From positions 1,922,001 through 1,986,000 of the forward strand of contig CAUJLY010000006.1 of NCBI GenBank assembly GCA_963281155.1: DNA of 64,000 nucleotides. Reading direction: 5' to 3'. Below, piece by piece: positions 13,501-24,780 of the stretch. The DNA comes from Rhabditophanes sp. KR3021 (taxonomy: Eukaryota; Nematoda; Chromadorea; Rhabditida; Alloionematidae). The position numbers were made by a program, and so were the translations under genes. Numbering within the stretch: the first letter of the stretch is position 1; every line of letters begins with the position of its first letter. Under the pieces are notes generated by a model. It saw only the letters and a list, made by a program, of their open reading frames with translations. It was not told where the DNA came from and made no database searches.

Positions 13501-14829
13501 GGATTGTTGTGGCTAGAAAGTAATGATTTGGTAAATGATTAATGGTACAACAAAAAAGGACGTTGCTGAATGAGGCATTAAAGAGAATGAAATAGTTTGT
13601 TGATACATTACATTATATAGCATGACAACTTTTGTACTTATTCTTCATCATCTATGATATATGGAAAAAGAATGAACTAAACAATCTGGGAGAAGTTGTG
13701 ATCTATATTGTGAACAAAATACAATAAATAGGTAAGCAAAATTATGAACAACTATCAACATTCGACACTTTATCAAAAAACATTCAATTTTAATTTAAAC
13801 AAGCTCCTTTATTTTTTTGATTAAACTGTAACAGTTTTGTTAACATATTCACGGGTCATGAAATTATTACTTTGAGCTATTTTAATAAAATATACTGATA
13901 TGTACAGAAAACAATGATTATAGTTGCATTTTTAGTAACTATCTCCATAATTTAAAACGCAATTCTTTCTATATGACACATCAGCATATTGAGTAATGGT
14001 GATACTAAAAAGTGAAGCCTTAAGCTTAAGAAAATTAAATCTAAGTTATCAGTATGACTTTTAAAGCTTTCTGATATAACTTATTTCCTACTATACAACC
14101 TAATCTAAGTATAACTTGCTCCTGTTCAACTTCATTAAGCATTCATTTGTCAAAAAATGTTACATTTATATGGAAATAATGTTTCAATAGAGCCATCAGT
14201 GTGATGAAATTACTTTTGTCGCTAACTTTTATTATGTGTACAGATAATATGATTCGTCACACCAAAAAATCCTCAACTGAAAGAGTTGATTTACAGGATT
14301 GTGTTAATGAATATAAACCACACTTTTATGATATATCCTCTCCATCAATTTGTATGCATATTTTTGAAGAACGTATTTGAAAATATATGTATTTTTATAT
14401 ATCGCCCACGGCACAATTTCAACTTTGCGCCTTTCATAAACTTTAAATTGTTAACACTCAGTTGGATGAATATAAGTGTGTATGTGTAAATAAACTTATA
14501 TTAACATTTTATAGATACTTTAGCACAAAATTAATTTTTATCCACACTTTTAAACGTGTCAAAATGACTTACCAAGTTGAGGACGTATTTGGTCAACAAT
14601 GGCTGCTCCAAGAAAGGGTGATGCTGATAATACTGCACCGGAAACAGATGATTTGCGTTGAAGCTGTTTTTCTAAAAATGAATATATTTGAATATATTAA
14701 AAACAAATAATAACGACTTTAGTTGAAGGTGCACTTTTAGGTCTACAAAAAATACTTACGTAGTTGGACATTTGTCAACATTCGAACCACTGCAGAATGG
14801 CCATTAGGTCGATCTCTGCGAAAACTCAT
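7402..14829 (-). CDS. pkc-2-like: Conventional (Ca2+/DAG-dependent) protein kinase C, alternatively spliced at both ends
   Basis: Serine/threonine kinase activated by diacylglycerol and Ca2+ at membranes. Common exons: 9857-10027 (pseudosubstrate [12 protein letters not shown] and C1A), 9411-9790 (end of C1A, C1B, start of C2), 9261-9364 and 9055-9208 (C2), 7997-9007 (kinase). C1 zinc ligands are intact (FCSHC, FCDHC). C2 keeps the Ca2+-binding aspartates ([20 protein letters not shown]), so this is a conventional isoform. The kinase has [19 protein letters not shown] and activation loop [10 protein letters not shown]. First exons: 12464-12752, or 14760-14829 joined to 14573-14671; both end in phase 1. 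Last exons: 7402-7578 (canonical) or 7754-7918 (alternative); both start in phase 0. Predicted isoforms are about 717-761 aa. The C2 donor at 9055 (gttggt) is weak, but the junction matches the family sequence (KLLN|EEGDYYN). Confidence 0.95.
7602..7668 (-). promoter_or_regulatory. UG-rich element between the two PKC terminal exons
   Basis: On the transcribed strand this stretch is dense in UG and UUG. At 7656-7667 it reads UUGUUGUGUUGU, which, as I recall, matches the U/G-rich site described for the nematode CELF protein UNC-75. It lies between the proximal last exon (7754-7918) and the distal one (7402-7578). It could act as a splicing-regulator site, or as the GU-rich downstream part of a poly(A) site for the proximal exon. 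The location and sequence are seen; the role is inferred. Confidence 0.45.
7754..7918 (-). CDS. PKC alternative C-terminal tail exon (acidic hydrophobic motif, -CC end)
   Basis: Open exon directly after a good acceptor (tatttag), in the phase (0) required by the kinase exon donor at 7997, only 78 bp away. It encodes 54 residues ending in TAA. The segment [12 protein letters not shown] aligns with the turn motif, and [14 protein letters not shown] with the hydrophobic motif, where the usual Ser/Thr is Glu (FEY), as in atypical PKCs. The tail ends ENGCC, a possible lipidation site. The arrangement resembles the mutually exclusive betaI/betaII tails of mammalian PRKCB. Conservation of the PKC tail pattern makes a chance open frame unlikely, but transcript support is lacking. 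Confidence 0.8.
   Translation of the reverse strand, partial: TYTPSTACINPLVSKKGVELTEPKWHIIDKLKGDEFKHFEYRNFAFSYEENGCC
10028..12463 (-). other. PKC long intron
   Basis: About 2.4 kb of AT-rich intron between the pseudosubstrate/C1A exon and the downstream alternative first exon. No open frame, RNA gene or repeat was recognised. For transcripts starting at 14829 the intron extends from 10028 to 14572 and would contain the second promoter near 12.8 kb. Confidence 0.6.
12464..12752 (-). CDS. PKC alternative first exon 1 (Ser/Asp-rich N-terminus)
   Basis: The ATG at 12752 opens 96 codons ending in phase 1 at gtaagt, matching the phase of the shared exon at 10027. The sequence is hydrophilic, rich in Ser, Asp and Asn (for example SDNDCDTNS), and has no known domain. 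It joins to [17 protein letters not shown] separate promoter upstream of 12.75 kb is inferred. Confidence 0.75.
14573..14829 (-). CDS. PKC alternative first exons 2a/2b
   Basis: The ATG at 14829 opens exon 14760-14829 (starts [18 protein letters not shown], phase 1). It is spliced to 14573-14671 ([13 protein letters not shown]..., ends DQIRPQL, phase 1) and then to the shared exon at 10027. The phases fit, and the basic, Ser-containing N-terminus (RKSS) resembles a phosphorylatable leader. This provides an upstream promoter distinct from that of exon 12464-12752. Confidence 0.75.
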
Positions 14830-17800
14830 GATGCCAATATAAAGGATAAGTTTTTTATGTTGTGGTTGAGACTAGTTTTTATTTGTCATATAGATGAGCG
14901 GTTGTTTATGTATTTGTGTTTGATGAAACTGAGTTCAAGGATGTAAAAATATATGTATTTTGTAGAATTAGATGATGATGGTACGAAACCTAAAAAGGAT
15001 AATAAAGCTAAAATAACAAAACACAAATATATTCACAATAAATATGAACGCTATTAATGTGATGACAAATAGAGACCGGTAAATTTAAAAGGGTCTGAAG
15101 TATGAGGAGTAGTCGTATACCATTCATTTTAAAATAATATGATAATAGGGTAGTAAGTTAAGAAACTCCATTAATCAAGACACATGAAAATATATTTACT
15201 TTGATAAAATAAATAGTTTAATGGCTTTTCTGTTGGAAGGATTAACATAAAATATGGTTATGAATGAAATTAATGGGAGGCGATTTTGAGTTAAAAAAGG
15301 AAAGATGGTAGAATTGACGAGATATGCATTGTTTTTTGACATCACACAAACGGAAACATTACAAATTTTGATTTATTCAGTTGTTACGTGAGGTCTGGGT
15401 TTGTTTGTCGTTTAAGAATAATGGAATTCATTAAATCACATCCCACCAAAGAGTTAGTAAGATTTTTGTAAGATGGTGAATGTGATATTGAATTCTAAGT
15501 CATTATTTTAAAATTCCTTGTTTGGCATAAAATGTTAATCTTTAAAACTTTTTTCTCCATTTTTTTCTTTGATGGCCATATGTGTTTGGATGGAAATTTT
15601 TGTTATGTGTGATTGTTGAGAAAAAAGTATTAAATAGTAATTGAACGTCTTTAATTTTTAAGTTAAGTATATACTTAATTTGATGTGTTTATAAACAAAT
15701 AAATTTCTAAATGAAAAGCATTCTCTAATCATCAGGAAAAATAAATATGCAATTATTTAAAAGCAATTCGATTTTTTAATTTTAATCATCAATCAAATCC
15801 ACTATTTTAAAAATCGTCATTTATTTGAAGTATTATTAAATATCACTAAGCATCATTAAACATTTCTCTAAAAAACAGTGATATATAAAAAGTATGTATG
15901 CATGTGCAAGGAAGATTATTAAGATGCATACGGGATATATATTAAGGATGTTGTTATTCAATTAGATATCGTTTTAAATGATGTCAAGAATTTGCCGACA
16001 AAATGAATATTCTTATTTTTAAATGAGTTACGTAGAAATTGTTTGTGTGCCATCAAACTAAGTTACAGATGAAAACAAGTAAAATGAAGTGAATTTGTTG
16101 ATAATTTGTAAAAATATTTGACAAATAAAGTGAAATTATCTTAAATTAGGACTAAATTTAAAAAGTTTGTATACAATATTCCGGATATGTAAAAGTATAA
16201 GGGCAAATTTATGCTTAGATAGCCCATCAACGGTGTCTTATATATATCTCTGTGTGCAGAGGAAAATGAAGAAGAAATAGTGATAAGGACACTTTTGAAT
16301 ATTTATTAATTTAAAAAAAGAATGTTTAAAAGCTTTTACAATCAGTAAAATAATTGAAATATAATTGAAAGTTCATGGTTTAAAAAGATGTCAATTTAAG
16401 AGACGAAATAGTAGTTTTTATTATCACTTTTAGGATTTTTTGAAATTGCGAGAGATAAATAGTTTGATTTAAGTTTAATGATACTCAATAGTTCAATTTC
16501 TTGAAATCTATCATAATAATATATAGTTTAGGAGGCTGTCTTTGCATATTTTATTTATACTTATTGGTATAGATAAATTATTTTAACTAGTAAAAGATTG
16601 ATAAGTATATATGTTATACATAATCTGAAATATGATGCATCCTATTCTCAAACAAAAATTAAATTATAAATAGAAGAATTATTTAATATCCTGGAATCTT
16701 TTCTTCCTGTGAAGCATATTATATATCGAGACTAATGAGTCCTTTATAGCCAAAGGTTGTATGTTGCCATTATTAGTATATTTTGCGTTGTAACTAAATG
16801 TATATGTTACGACATTCATACCAACCAACAATGGCAATGTTATTTGATAAAGAAATAAATTTTAAATATACGTGTAAATTATTCTTTTATATTAAGCTTT
16901 AATGATGAAACTTTCAAATGGTGAATAGAATAAGTAATTTGCCAGTTGCTGGATATTCAAAGTGAAAATCTTATTTGGATATAATTTAAGATATAATGAG
17001 TTCTAAATTTTCCCATAATTTCAATTTGAAACCAATAAAGGGAGAGTTTTGTATCATAAAGACATATTCAAACACACGCATAGCATAACAACAAACAGTG
17101 GGCAGTATTAAATATATGAAAGAATTTAAACTTTTACAATTAAAATAATGCTGTTTTTGTTTTTCCACTTCAAACTAACACTTTTAGTCTTGATAAATGA
17201 TAATATATCCTATATTAGTCCATGTTTCAATTTTAATGAGGTGGATTAATTTTAAAGCGTTGAAGTTCAATCATGACAATATCAGCTCAATATGGATGTA
17301 AATATGTAATAAATTCATACAGCTCAACTAGATCAATGATCAGTTATAAATAAATATAAGATAATGTACCTTTAATAGTTACAGTTTGTAAAAGAATATA
17401 CAGCTTAATTCTTAATAGAAAAAAAGAAAGCTTTTCCTACCTCAAATACAATGGGAATAAATGTGAAAAATATATCTTTAATGATGTTCTTATTTTTTGC
17501 TGCACTAAGTCTAAGATATTCAAAAGCTTAGAAGATGTTCCTATAATCTCAACTTATAAAATATTCACTCATGGGAATATATGCATAGTGTTGAGATTAA
17601 ATAAGTGATTAAGTTATATATACACGTGTATTATTTGATTTTCATAAGAGTAAATATTAACTGCATCTGAAAGTGTTTAAAGACATAAAAAGCATAAGTA
17701 CGTCGTGCCTCATACATGAGAATATAATTAAATAAACATAAATCCATGTGATGCCGTAAATATAATTGAAAATGTAGATTTGCTGTAAAAGAAAGGAAAG

Positions 17801-18038
17801 AAAAGTATACTCAACAATTACAGTTTCTCCAGAAGATGTTTTCAATCGAAATGTAAATTAAATTGCCGACTTTTTCAACATGTTTTGTTAAATCATTTAT
17901 AAGGATGAATATATTCAATTTAAAGTCAAAGTATGTACGAAATGCTTTTCAAAAAAGTTTTGAAAGGTTTTTGACATTAGAAATTTGCAAATTTGTATAT
18001 AACAATTTAAGTACAAGGATTTTAATATATAGTTATGC
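14830..18038. other. Intergenic region upstream of the PKC gene
   Basis: About 3.2 kb of AT-rich DNA with only short open frames lacking domains. It should contain the distal PKC promoter and the astacin 3' UTR. No repeats or RNA genes were recognised. Confidence 0.5.
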
Positions 18039-19522
18039 TCAAGCAGGAACTTGTTGATAAGTTAATTTAAAGTGAAAAATTGTTGATCCTCCAGGGTAGT
18101 GGATGACTACGACATTTGACTCAGATGTCATGGATTTGTTTTTAGTAGTTCCGCAAAACATTGCTCCAGACACTGCCAAATCTTTACGGAATTTTACTTC
18201 TAAACCATACCCTGTCCAGCAAGGAAACCAGAACGTTAATTTAGCCGATTGAATAGTTACTTTAATCTTCATTCCCGGATCTGCCGTAATTCTCCAATAA
18301 CAATTTGAGTTTCCACTTTTACTCAAAGTTTGAACATTCTTTGTAGCTTTTAAATCGAGCTTTCCACAATTACTACTTGTTCTGTTTACTTTATCACAAA
18401 GCAACCCTCCAAATCCACTTGGACAACGACAACTATCACACGCTTTTGGATTTTGATAACCTCCATTTTGGCAACCCATAATTTTGATTGAGCAAGTATC
18501 ATTACAATAATGATAATTTAATATTTTAATGTCACTAAAAACCAAAGCATTGTATTGGCCCATCGTATTTTCATAAACATCCATCTTTGCTGTCATTGTT
18601 TTATTTTGATTTTTGCTAAACGCAAAAGTATCGTAGTGCATAACAGACCCAAAATTATAGCTTAGGGAAAAGTCTCGAACATTCGTGACGGTTGACTTAG
18701 TAAATTGCGATTCCATTCCAGCCAGAACATTTTTAGGATCCACTGAAATGTAACTGTCTCTATCTGGCCTAGATTGTTCATGTTCTAAGCCTAGTGCGTG
18801 AGAAACTTCATGCTGGATTACGCCATTATGTTCACATCCTGTACCTAAACTTACTTCTTGAGGCTTAGCGGGATAAACTCGCCCTAGAAAAGACCAACAA
18901 CCTTCTCCTTTATAAAAATTGAGGCCAGATGTTTTGAGGACAGTGGGGGATCTTTTAAAAGTTATGCACGTTTCTTTTTGAATTCCTGCTAGAGCAATAT
19001 CTATATTTGAAGCATTTCCTGATTGGATATAATAAGGAATTGGCATTTCCCACTTATAATACATTGAACTCAAAATAGATCTTCTTCCTCTTCCTTTTGC
19101 CTTCCCTCTAACAGCTTTCCTCGTGCCCTTCTTGTTGACAGTCACTTTTTTTGCTGTCACTTGTTTAGTTACTTCTGAGATGGTGTCTTCAATTTGGGAG
19201 TCTGTCAACATAACATCACCTTGAAAAAGAAAAGGACTTCTCATTAATTTGCCATCGTAGTTATCATAATTAAACACCTCATCCGTTTGTTTTGCACCCA
19301 ACAATTCTTGCTGCATCTTAGCTAATCTCTTTAATCCTGCCGAATTGGCTTCAAACTCGGACTTTTTATCAGCTGGAATCTTGACAGCTCTCGCAATCTT
19401 TTTCTTTACTTTGTTTTTCTTCTAAAACAACATTACAACAGGAAAGAATAAACCTAACATACACTTTGAACAGCACATAATAAAAGTACAATTACAAAAG
19501 CCACCAGAATGAATGTTCTCAT
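18039..19522 (-). CDS. Secreted astacin-family zinc metallopeptidase (NAS type, EGF + CUB)
   Basis: Zinc endopeptidase, predicted 480 aa, exons 19463-19522 and 18039-19421. Exon 1 encodes a signal peptide (MRTFILVAFVIVLLLCAVQS). The prodomain has FQGDV, equivalent to the FEGDI aspartate-switch motif of astacins, and ends near a basic KGRGRRS site suited to furin-like cleavage. The catalytic domain starts WEMPIPYYI and has the zinc site HEVSHALGLEHEQSRPDRD and Met-turn SVMHY. Then comes an EGF-like module (CQNGGYQNPKACDSCRCPSG) and a CUB domain to the C-terminus. This is the layout of the nematode NAS EGF-CUB subgroup; roles there include cuticle, hatching or secreted digestion. Its specific substrate is unknown. 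Confidence 0.93.
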
Positions 19523-20758
19523 AATTATAGTTACTTTCTACTCATCAAATTAAAATGAACACCAAAAAGTATTACTTGTGTGTGATTGTATTAATATATA
19601 ATTTAAGAAAGATAAATTGTATCCACATTTATGATCATATAATGCTTATCAACATGGTAATAATTTGAGTTGTATATTAAAATGTCAAATTTTATTTAAA
19701 GAAGATTGGAGCGTTTATTTTTTTGAGATTATCTTTTGGGTTTTTCCAAGACATCACCGTTTTTTGCTAATAACAAAGGCAGGTAAATAGATGCGTTATT
19801 TTTGAAATTAGGACATTAAATGATAGTAAGGTTTTGTTTTAGACCTATTAATTTAATGTGTTATTTTCCAATAAAAAATCACATAAATCATATACTTATA
19901 TTTATGGTTGCATTTATAACTGAAGCTGTAAAAAATAGAATAAATATTATAAATTTTGATTGTAGAAAGGTAATTAATTGTGGACCAAAAATATAAAGAT
20001 CTGTATAATTACAAATAAACTGGAAATGTTGAATTGGGTAAATCAGATATATTACAAGTGATTTTCAGACATATCTTATTAATCGAATTCTAAAGATTCT
20101 AATTCATTCATAATCGGTGTAGACTTCAAGTCTATAAATTGATATTAAATAACCGTTTTAGATTTTATCACAAAGTTGAATACCCTTTTGCGCATAAAAT
20201 TATATTTGCAGATTTAAATATACCCTTCATATGACGGTCAAAAAAGATGTTTTGATCATAATTGAATTGGATAACAGGCTTGGTAAAAGTTACAAAAATG
20301 ATTAAGAAAGCATATTAGAATTTATTGAAAGTATATAAATGTTTTAAATATAATTTGCAAATAAGTTGTTTCTAGTTGTCGAATTCCATTAATACCATTT
20401 AATTAAAATAAACAATTTTATGAATTTAATAAATAAAATATATGATCAGTGATTAGCCACACTCGGTAAAAAGACAGCAAAGGGTTAAGAAGAAGTTTAT
20501 GACAAGTTTTATGTGTGTAAAAAAGTTCGTTGGTACAATGATAAGTGTTTTTGTTTGTTAGCGTAGTAATAATAATAGTGTGGAAGTTAGTTTTAGTGGT
20601 TTGAGGCTATGCTTAAACTTGCAAACTCTAATCCAATTTGTACAAATAAATATATCATTTTTGTGGTGTGTTCAAGATATCATTAATAGAAGGTATATAG
20701 CTAAAAGGTTTTTGTTTTCAAGGTCAAAAAGATTGAACTGCTATACCACGCTTTATGA
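19523..20758. other. Intergenic region between astacin and PMCA
   Basis: About 1.2 kb, AT-rich, between the astacin start and the PMCA end. It should include the astacin promoter and PMCA 3' UTR. One 60-codon plus-strand frame at 20580 lacks any recognisable feature. Confidence 0.5.
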
Positions 20759-23700
20759 TTAGTGTTTTAGATGGGTTGAATTTTTCGTTGGCTCCTCGAC
20801 ATCGAACGGTCCACTGGCCCGGGAAGATTCTGAAAAGCAAGGTAGTGATGTTAGTATGGGAAAGGCATATTAATATACAAATAACTAAGGAATAATAAAG
20901 CAATAATCAAAAAAGAAGAAGGGTTATAGTGCCGCTAAAAAATTAAAAAGTGGATTAATATGAATAAATAATAGTTGGTAATGATAATAGTAATAAATTA
21001 TAAACGAATTCACGTACTTGCAAGTTCTCTTTCCCTGGCGATACGAAGTCGACGAAAACTGTTACGAAGTCGTTCGGATGCTGAAGTGGTTAGCGACGAT
21101 GGATGGCTTGTTACTGTTGATTGAAAGGCTTTTACAACACGCATCTGAAAGTTTTTAGTGATTATACACGGTGACAATAACGCAATATATAAATAATATT
21201 TACCAACACCATCAATAAACTAAACATTTGTGCAAGACATAATGCTTCAGAAATATTAATTGTTAATGCTGATTTCACAAGATATTAGCAAACTTATAAC
21301 GTGCCATCACTACTCTTGCTACCAACATTATACTGTAATACTTTTTCAGAAAACTTACTTGTGTTTGAAGTCTAGTTAATCCAAGTAACCATAGGATTTG
21401 GCCGGGTCTTGCTTGTGAAATAGTTGATGCTTTGTGATCAGGATGATCTGCAGATCTAGAATCAACAGGATCATAATCTCCAGTCACAAGAATACTTGTT
21501 GGTCTGACTTCACCTCTTCCGAATGAAAAGAATTTAGGCAAGATAGTGGAAGGAATAGTTGCAATTACTTGGCCCCAAACAATCTCAGAAAGCCCTAATC
21601 CAAGGCAAATTGCCCAATGGAAAGGACTTAAAGCTGCAGTATTAAACCAGAAACCTCCGAATTGAATAATGAAAATTTGAGAAATAAATGTTACCACCCA
21701 AATTGTGCAGAAAATGGGATTGGTAAAGATTCCCTTGAAAACGTTGCGCTCATTGTGAATTTTCCTAGAATTAATTTCATTGAAAAGTGTCATTAGGACA
21801 AAAGCATTAAATATAATGGTGAAATGCTTGGAGGGCGGTGAATTTAATGGAGCATCTCTTCCACTTTCAATTCCGGGGATGAATTTATCACCAAAGAAAA
21901 GAATGAAGAAGAGGATGGCTAATTGATAGACGGCATGTCCAATGATATTCTTTACCATAGTTCTTGAAATCAATGATTTAGTTCTACCATATGGCTTTCT
22001 GTCTAATAATTCTTCTGTTGGCATTTCAGTAGCAAGAGCTAATGAAGCTAATGTGTCCATAATTAAATTTACCCATAACATTTGGACGGCCTTTAATGGA
22101 GAATCCTTGATTGTGCAAGCACCAATGAAAGCAATGGTAACAGCTACAACGTTGACAGTTAGTTGAAATTGCAAGAATTTTGAAATAGAATCATACACAT
22201 TTCTTCCCCACATGACAGCCTTTACAATAGAAGTAAAGTTGTCATCTGTAAGAATGATGTCAGAAGCTTCCTTTGCAACATCGGTCCCTGCAATACCCAT
22301 TGCGAATCCGACATCAGCTTTTTTCAAAGCAGGGGCATCATTAGTACCATCCCCCGTAACAGCGACAACTTCTCTATTCTTAGTGTATTTTGAATCAATC
22401 ATACCTTTCACCAAAACATACTTGTCAGAAGGTTGAGCTCTTGCCAATACACGTAATTTTGGCCAGATTGCATCAAGTTTTTCTTGGCTTACCTTGCCAT
22501 TTGAATCTCTGATTCTAGCATTAAATTCCTTACCTTCTAAGGCAAGAAAATCATCCCCAGGTTTGAGGATTCCACAAGTAGTAGCAATTGAACGAGCTGT
22601 GTTAATGTTGTCACCGGTAACCATGCGAACAGTAATTCCTGCCTTTTGACATCTCTCAATGGCAGCGGGGACTTCTGGTCTGACAGGATCTTGGATACCC
22701 ATGATTGCAATTGCAGTCATTCCATCACGGATGCTTTCTTCATCTTCCCAATTTACAGAACCTTCGATAAGAACTTCATTATCTTTAGCATCATTATAAA
22801 CATAATCTTTAAAGGCAAGACCAATTGTTCTCAAGCCATCTGAAGCCATCGGTTCAATGACAGTTTCAGTCAAAGTAGCAGCTTTGTTAGAATCAAACCC
22901 TTTTAATTCTCCATTCTTTCCAAGAATGAATTTACATCTTGACAGAATGATTTCAGAAGCCCCTTTCGCATAAACACGATATCCAGCACTGTTTGGCAAT
23001 TCAATAATAGTCATCATAGACTTACGAGATGAATTAAAAGTATAAACTTTGAATAATTTATCTTCAGGCATTGCAGCTCTGATTTCGTCGTAACTTTTAC
23101 CTAGGTCAAGTACAAAGCCAAGGAGGGCACATTCAGTTTTATTTCCTAATTGCTTTCTTTGCTCTCCTGGTTCTTTTCCTTCGAAGACTTGGGAATTATA
23201 ACCGCTGTTGATTGATATTCCTTCAATCACTAATTTTCTTGTGGCTTCGTCCATTGAAGACCAAGTAGGGGCACTATTTTTGACGAAATCCTCATTGATA
23301 TAACTTTGGACAGTTGTCATTCTATTGGTTGTCAAAGTACCGGTTTTGTCACTGCAAATAGCGGTAGCATTTCCCATAGTTTCGCAAGCATCCAAATGTC
23401 TAACCAAATTATTATCCTTCATCATCTTCTTAACGGAGTAAGTCAAAGCCAAGGTGATGGCAAGTGGTAGACCTTCTGGCACAGCAATAACAAGTACAGT
23501 TACACCGACAATAATGTAATTCACAAAGTACGACAAATCTTTGGTAGAGAAGGTATTTCCCTTAATCAAATAATTGTCAATACAATGTCTTGCGATGAGG
23601 ATAAGGACTGTGGCCCCAGCAACAATTGAACCAATGTACCCGATTTGTAAAGCTAGAGAGGATAATTTGCCTTGTAATACTGATTTATGTTTAGAAGCTG

Positions 23701-24780
23701 AATCTTCCTCTAAATCCTCTTCTTTGCTCTTTTTTCGCTTGGTATTTTTGTCGGGTTTGGTGTGCCCATTGGTAAGTTCGGGAATGTGGACGTCTGAAAG
23801 ATTTTCAATAACAGCAGACTTTTCTTCATTATCTTTTTGTTTCTTTTCGGCCTTGGTTGCCCCGAGTAAGGTCATGATTATACCTGTTTGAGAGTTAACT
23901 CCAACTGCTATTACCAGCATTCTTCCACTTCCCTCCATCGCATGAGTTCCTATGATGAGAAAGATATCAAATATTATATTGAATACATATCAATCTTTTT
24001 ATGAATGATATTTTTAATTTGTTTACCTGATAAAAGAATAGGATCGTGTTCTGGACTTTTTTTAATCAAATCAGATTCACCAGTTAATGATGACTCGTCA
24101 ATTTTCAGATCATTGCTCTGAATAAGTACTCCATCAGCTGGTAACAAGTCACCTAAATCAGATAATAAACCATCAATCAAAGTTTGAAGTTACTTACCAT
24201 ATTTGACTCGAATGATGTCTGAAACAACTAAATCATGAACCATAACATCCTGAGCTTGACCGCCACGAATAACGGAGAACTTATGCTCGGTTTCAATTTT
24301 AGATTGAAGTCCTCGAAATTGTTTTTCCTTAGACCAATCATTCAAAGCAGTGACCAAGACAACTACAACCACAGCAATCAAAATAGCAACTCCCTCAATC
24401 CAACTAGCTTCCTGTTCGCTAGAATCTCCGCCGACAGTAGGCTCCGCTGGTGGTTTGTAAAAAGAAAGACCCAGCGAGAAAATAGCAGCTAACAACAAAA
24501 TAACCAAAGTAATATCCTGCAACGCCTCAACAATCAACTTCCAAAAGGGTTTTGAAGGAGCAGGTGGAATTTCATTCCTCCCAAACAATTGTCTTCTTCT
24601 CTCGATCTCAGCGGGATCATCAGGTAAGCCATGCATTGGATCTGTCTTTAGCTTACGACATAAATTTTCTAACCCTCCATACGTTTTGTCTATTGTTTCA
24701 ATGGCCTCAGCCCCACGCAACTCCATAAGGTCTCTCAACTCCTTGACACTCATGTCAAAATCATTATCTTTCCCTGACAT
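20759..24780 (-). CDS. mca-like: Plasma-membrane Ca2+-transporting ATPase (PMCA)
   Basis: P-type ATPase that exports Ca2+ across the plasma membrane; predicted 1165 aa. Exons: 24198-24780, 24027-24152, 21359-23949, 21018-21144 and 20759-20829, all phase-consistent. Features in order: N-terminal GLENLCRKL segment, TM1-TM2, actuator motif [23 protein letters not shown]4 [11 protein letters not shown], phosphorylation site CSDKTGTLT, hinge [22 protein letters not shown], and the C-terminal membrane domain ([18 protein letters not shown]). The C-terminus holds the calmodulin-binding sequence [15 protein letters not shown] joined to MRVVKAFQS, as in other PMCAs. Exon 20759-20829 gives the tail ...[12 protein letters not shown]; reading through the donor at 21018 gives a shorter tail ending ELAST. 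Confidence 0.96.

Noticed and set aside
14286..14946. Plus-strand frames over the PKC first exons
   Set aside because: They mirror the real minus-strand exons, which have matched splice phases.
21942..24492. Several plus-strand frames of 65-105 codons across the PMCA gene
   Set aside because: They are reverse-strand shadows of a highly conserved ATPase coding sequence.
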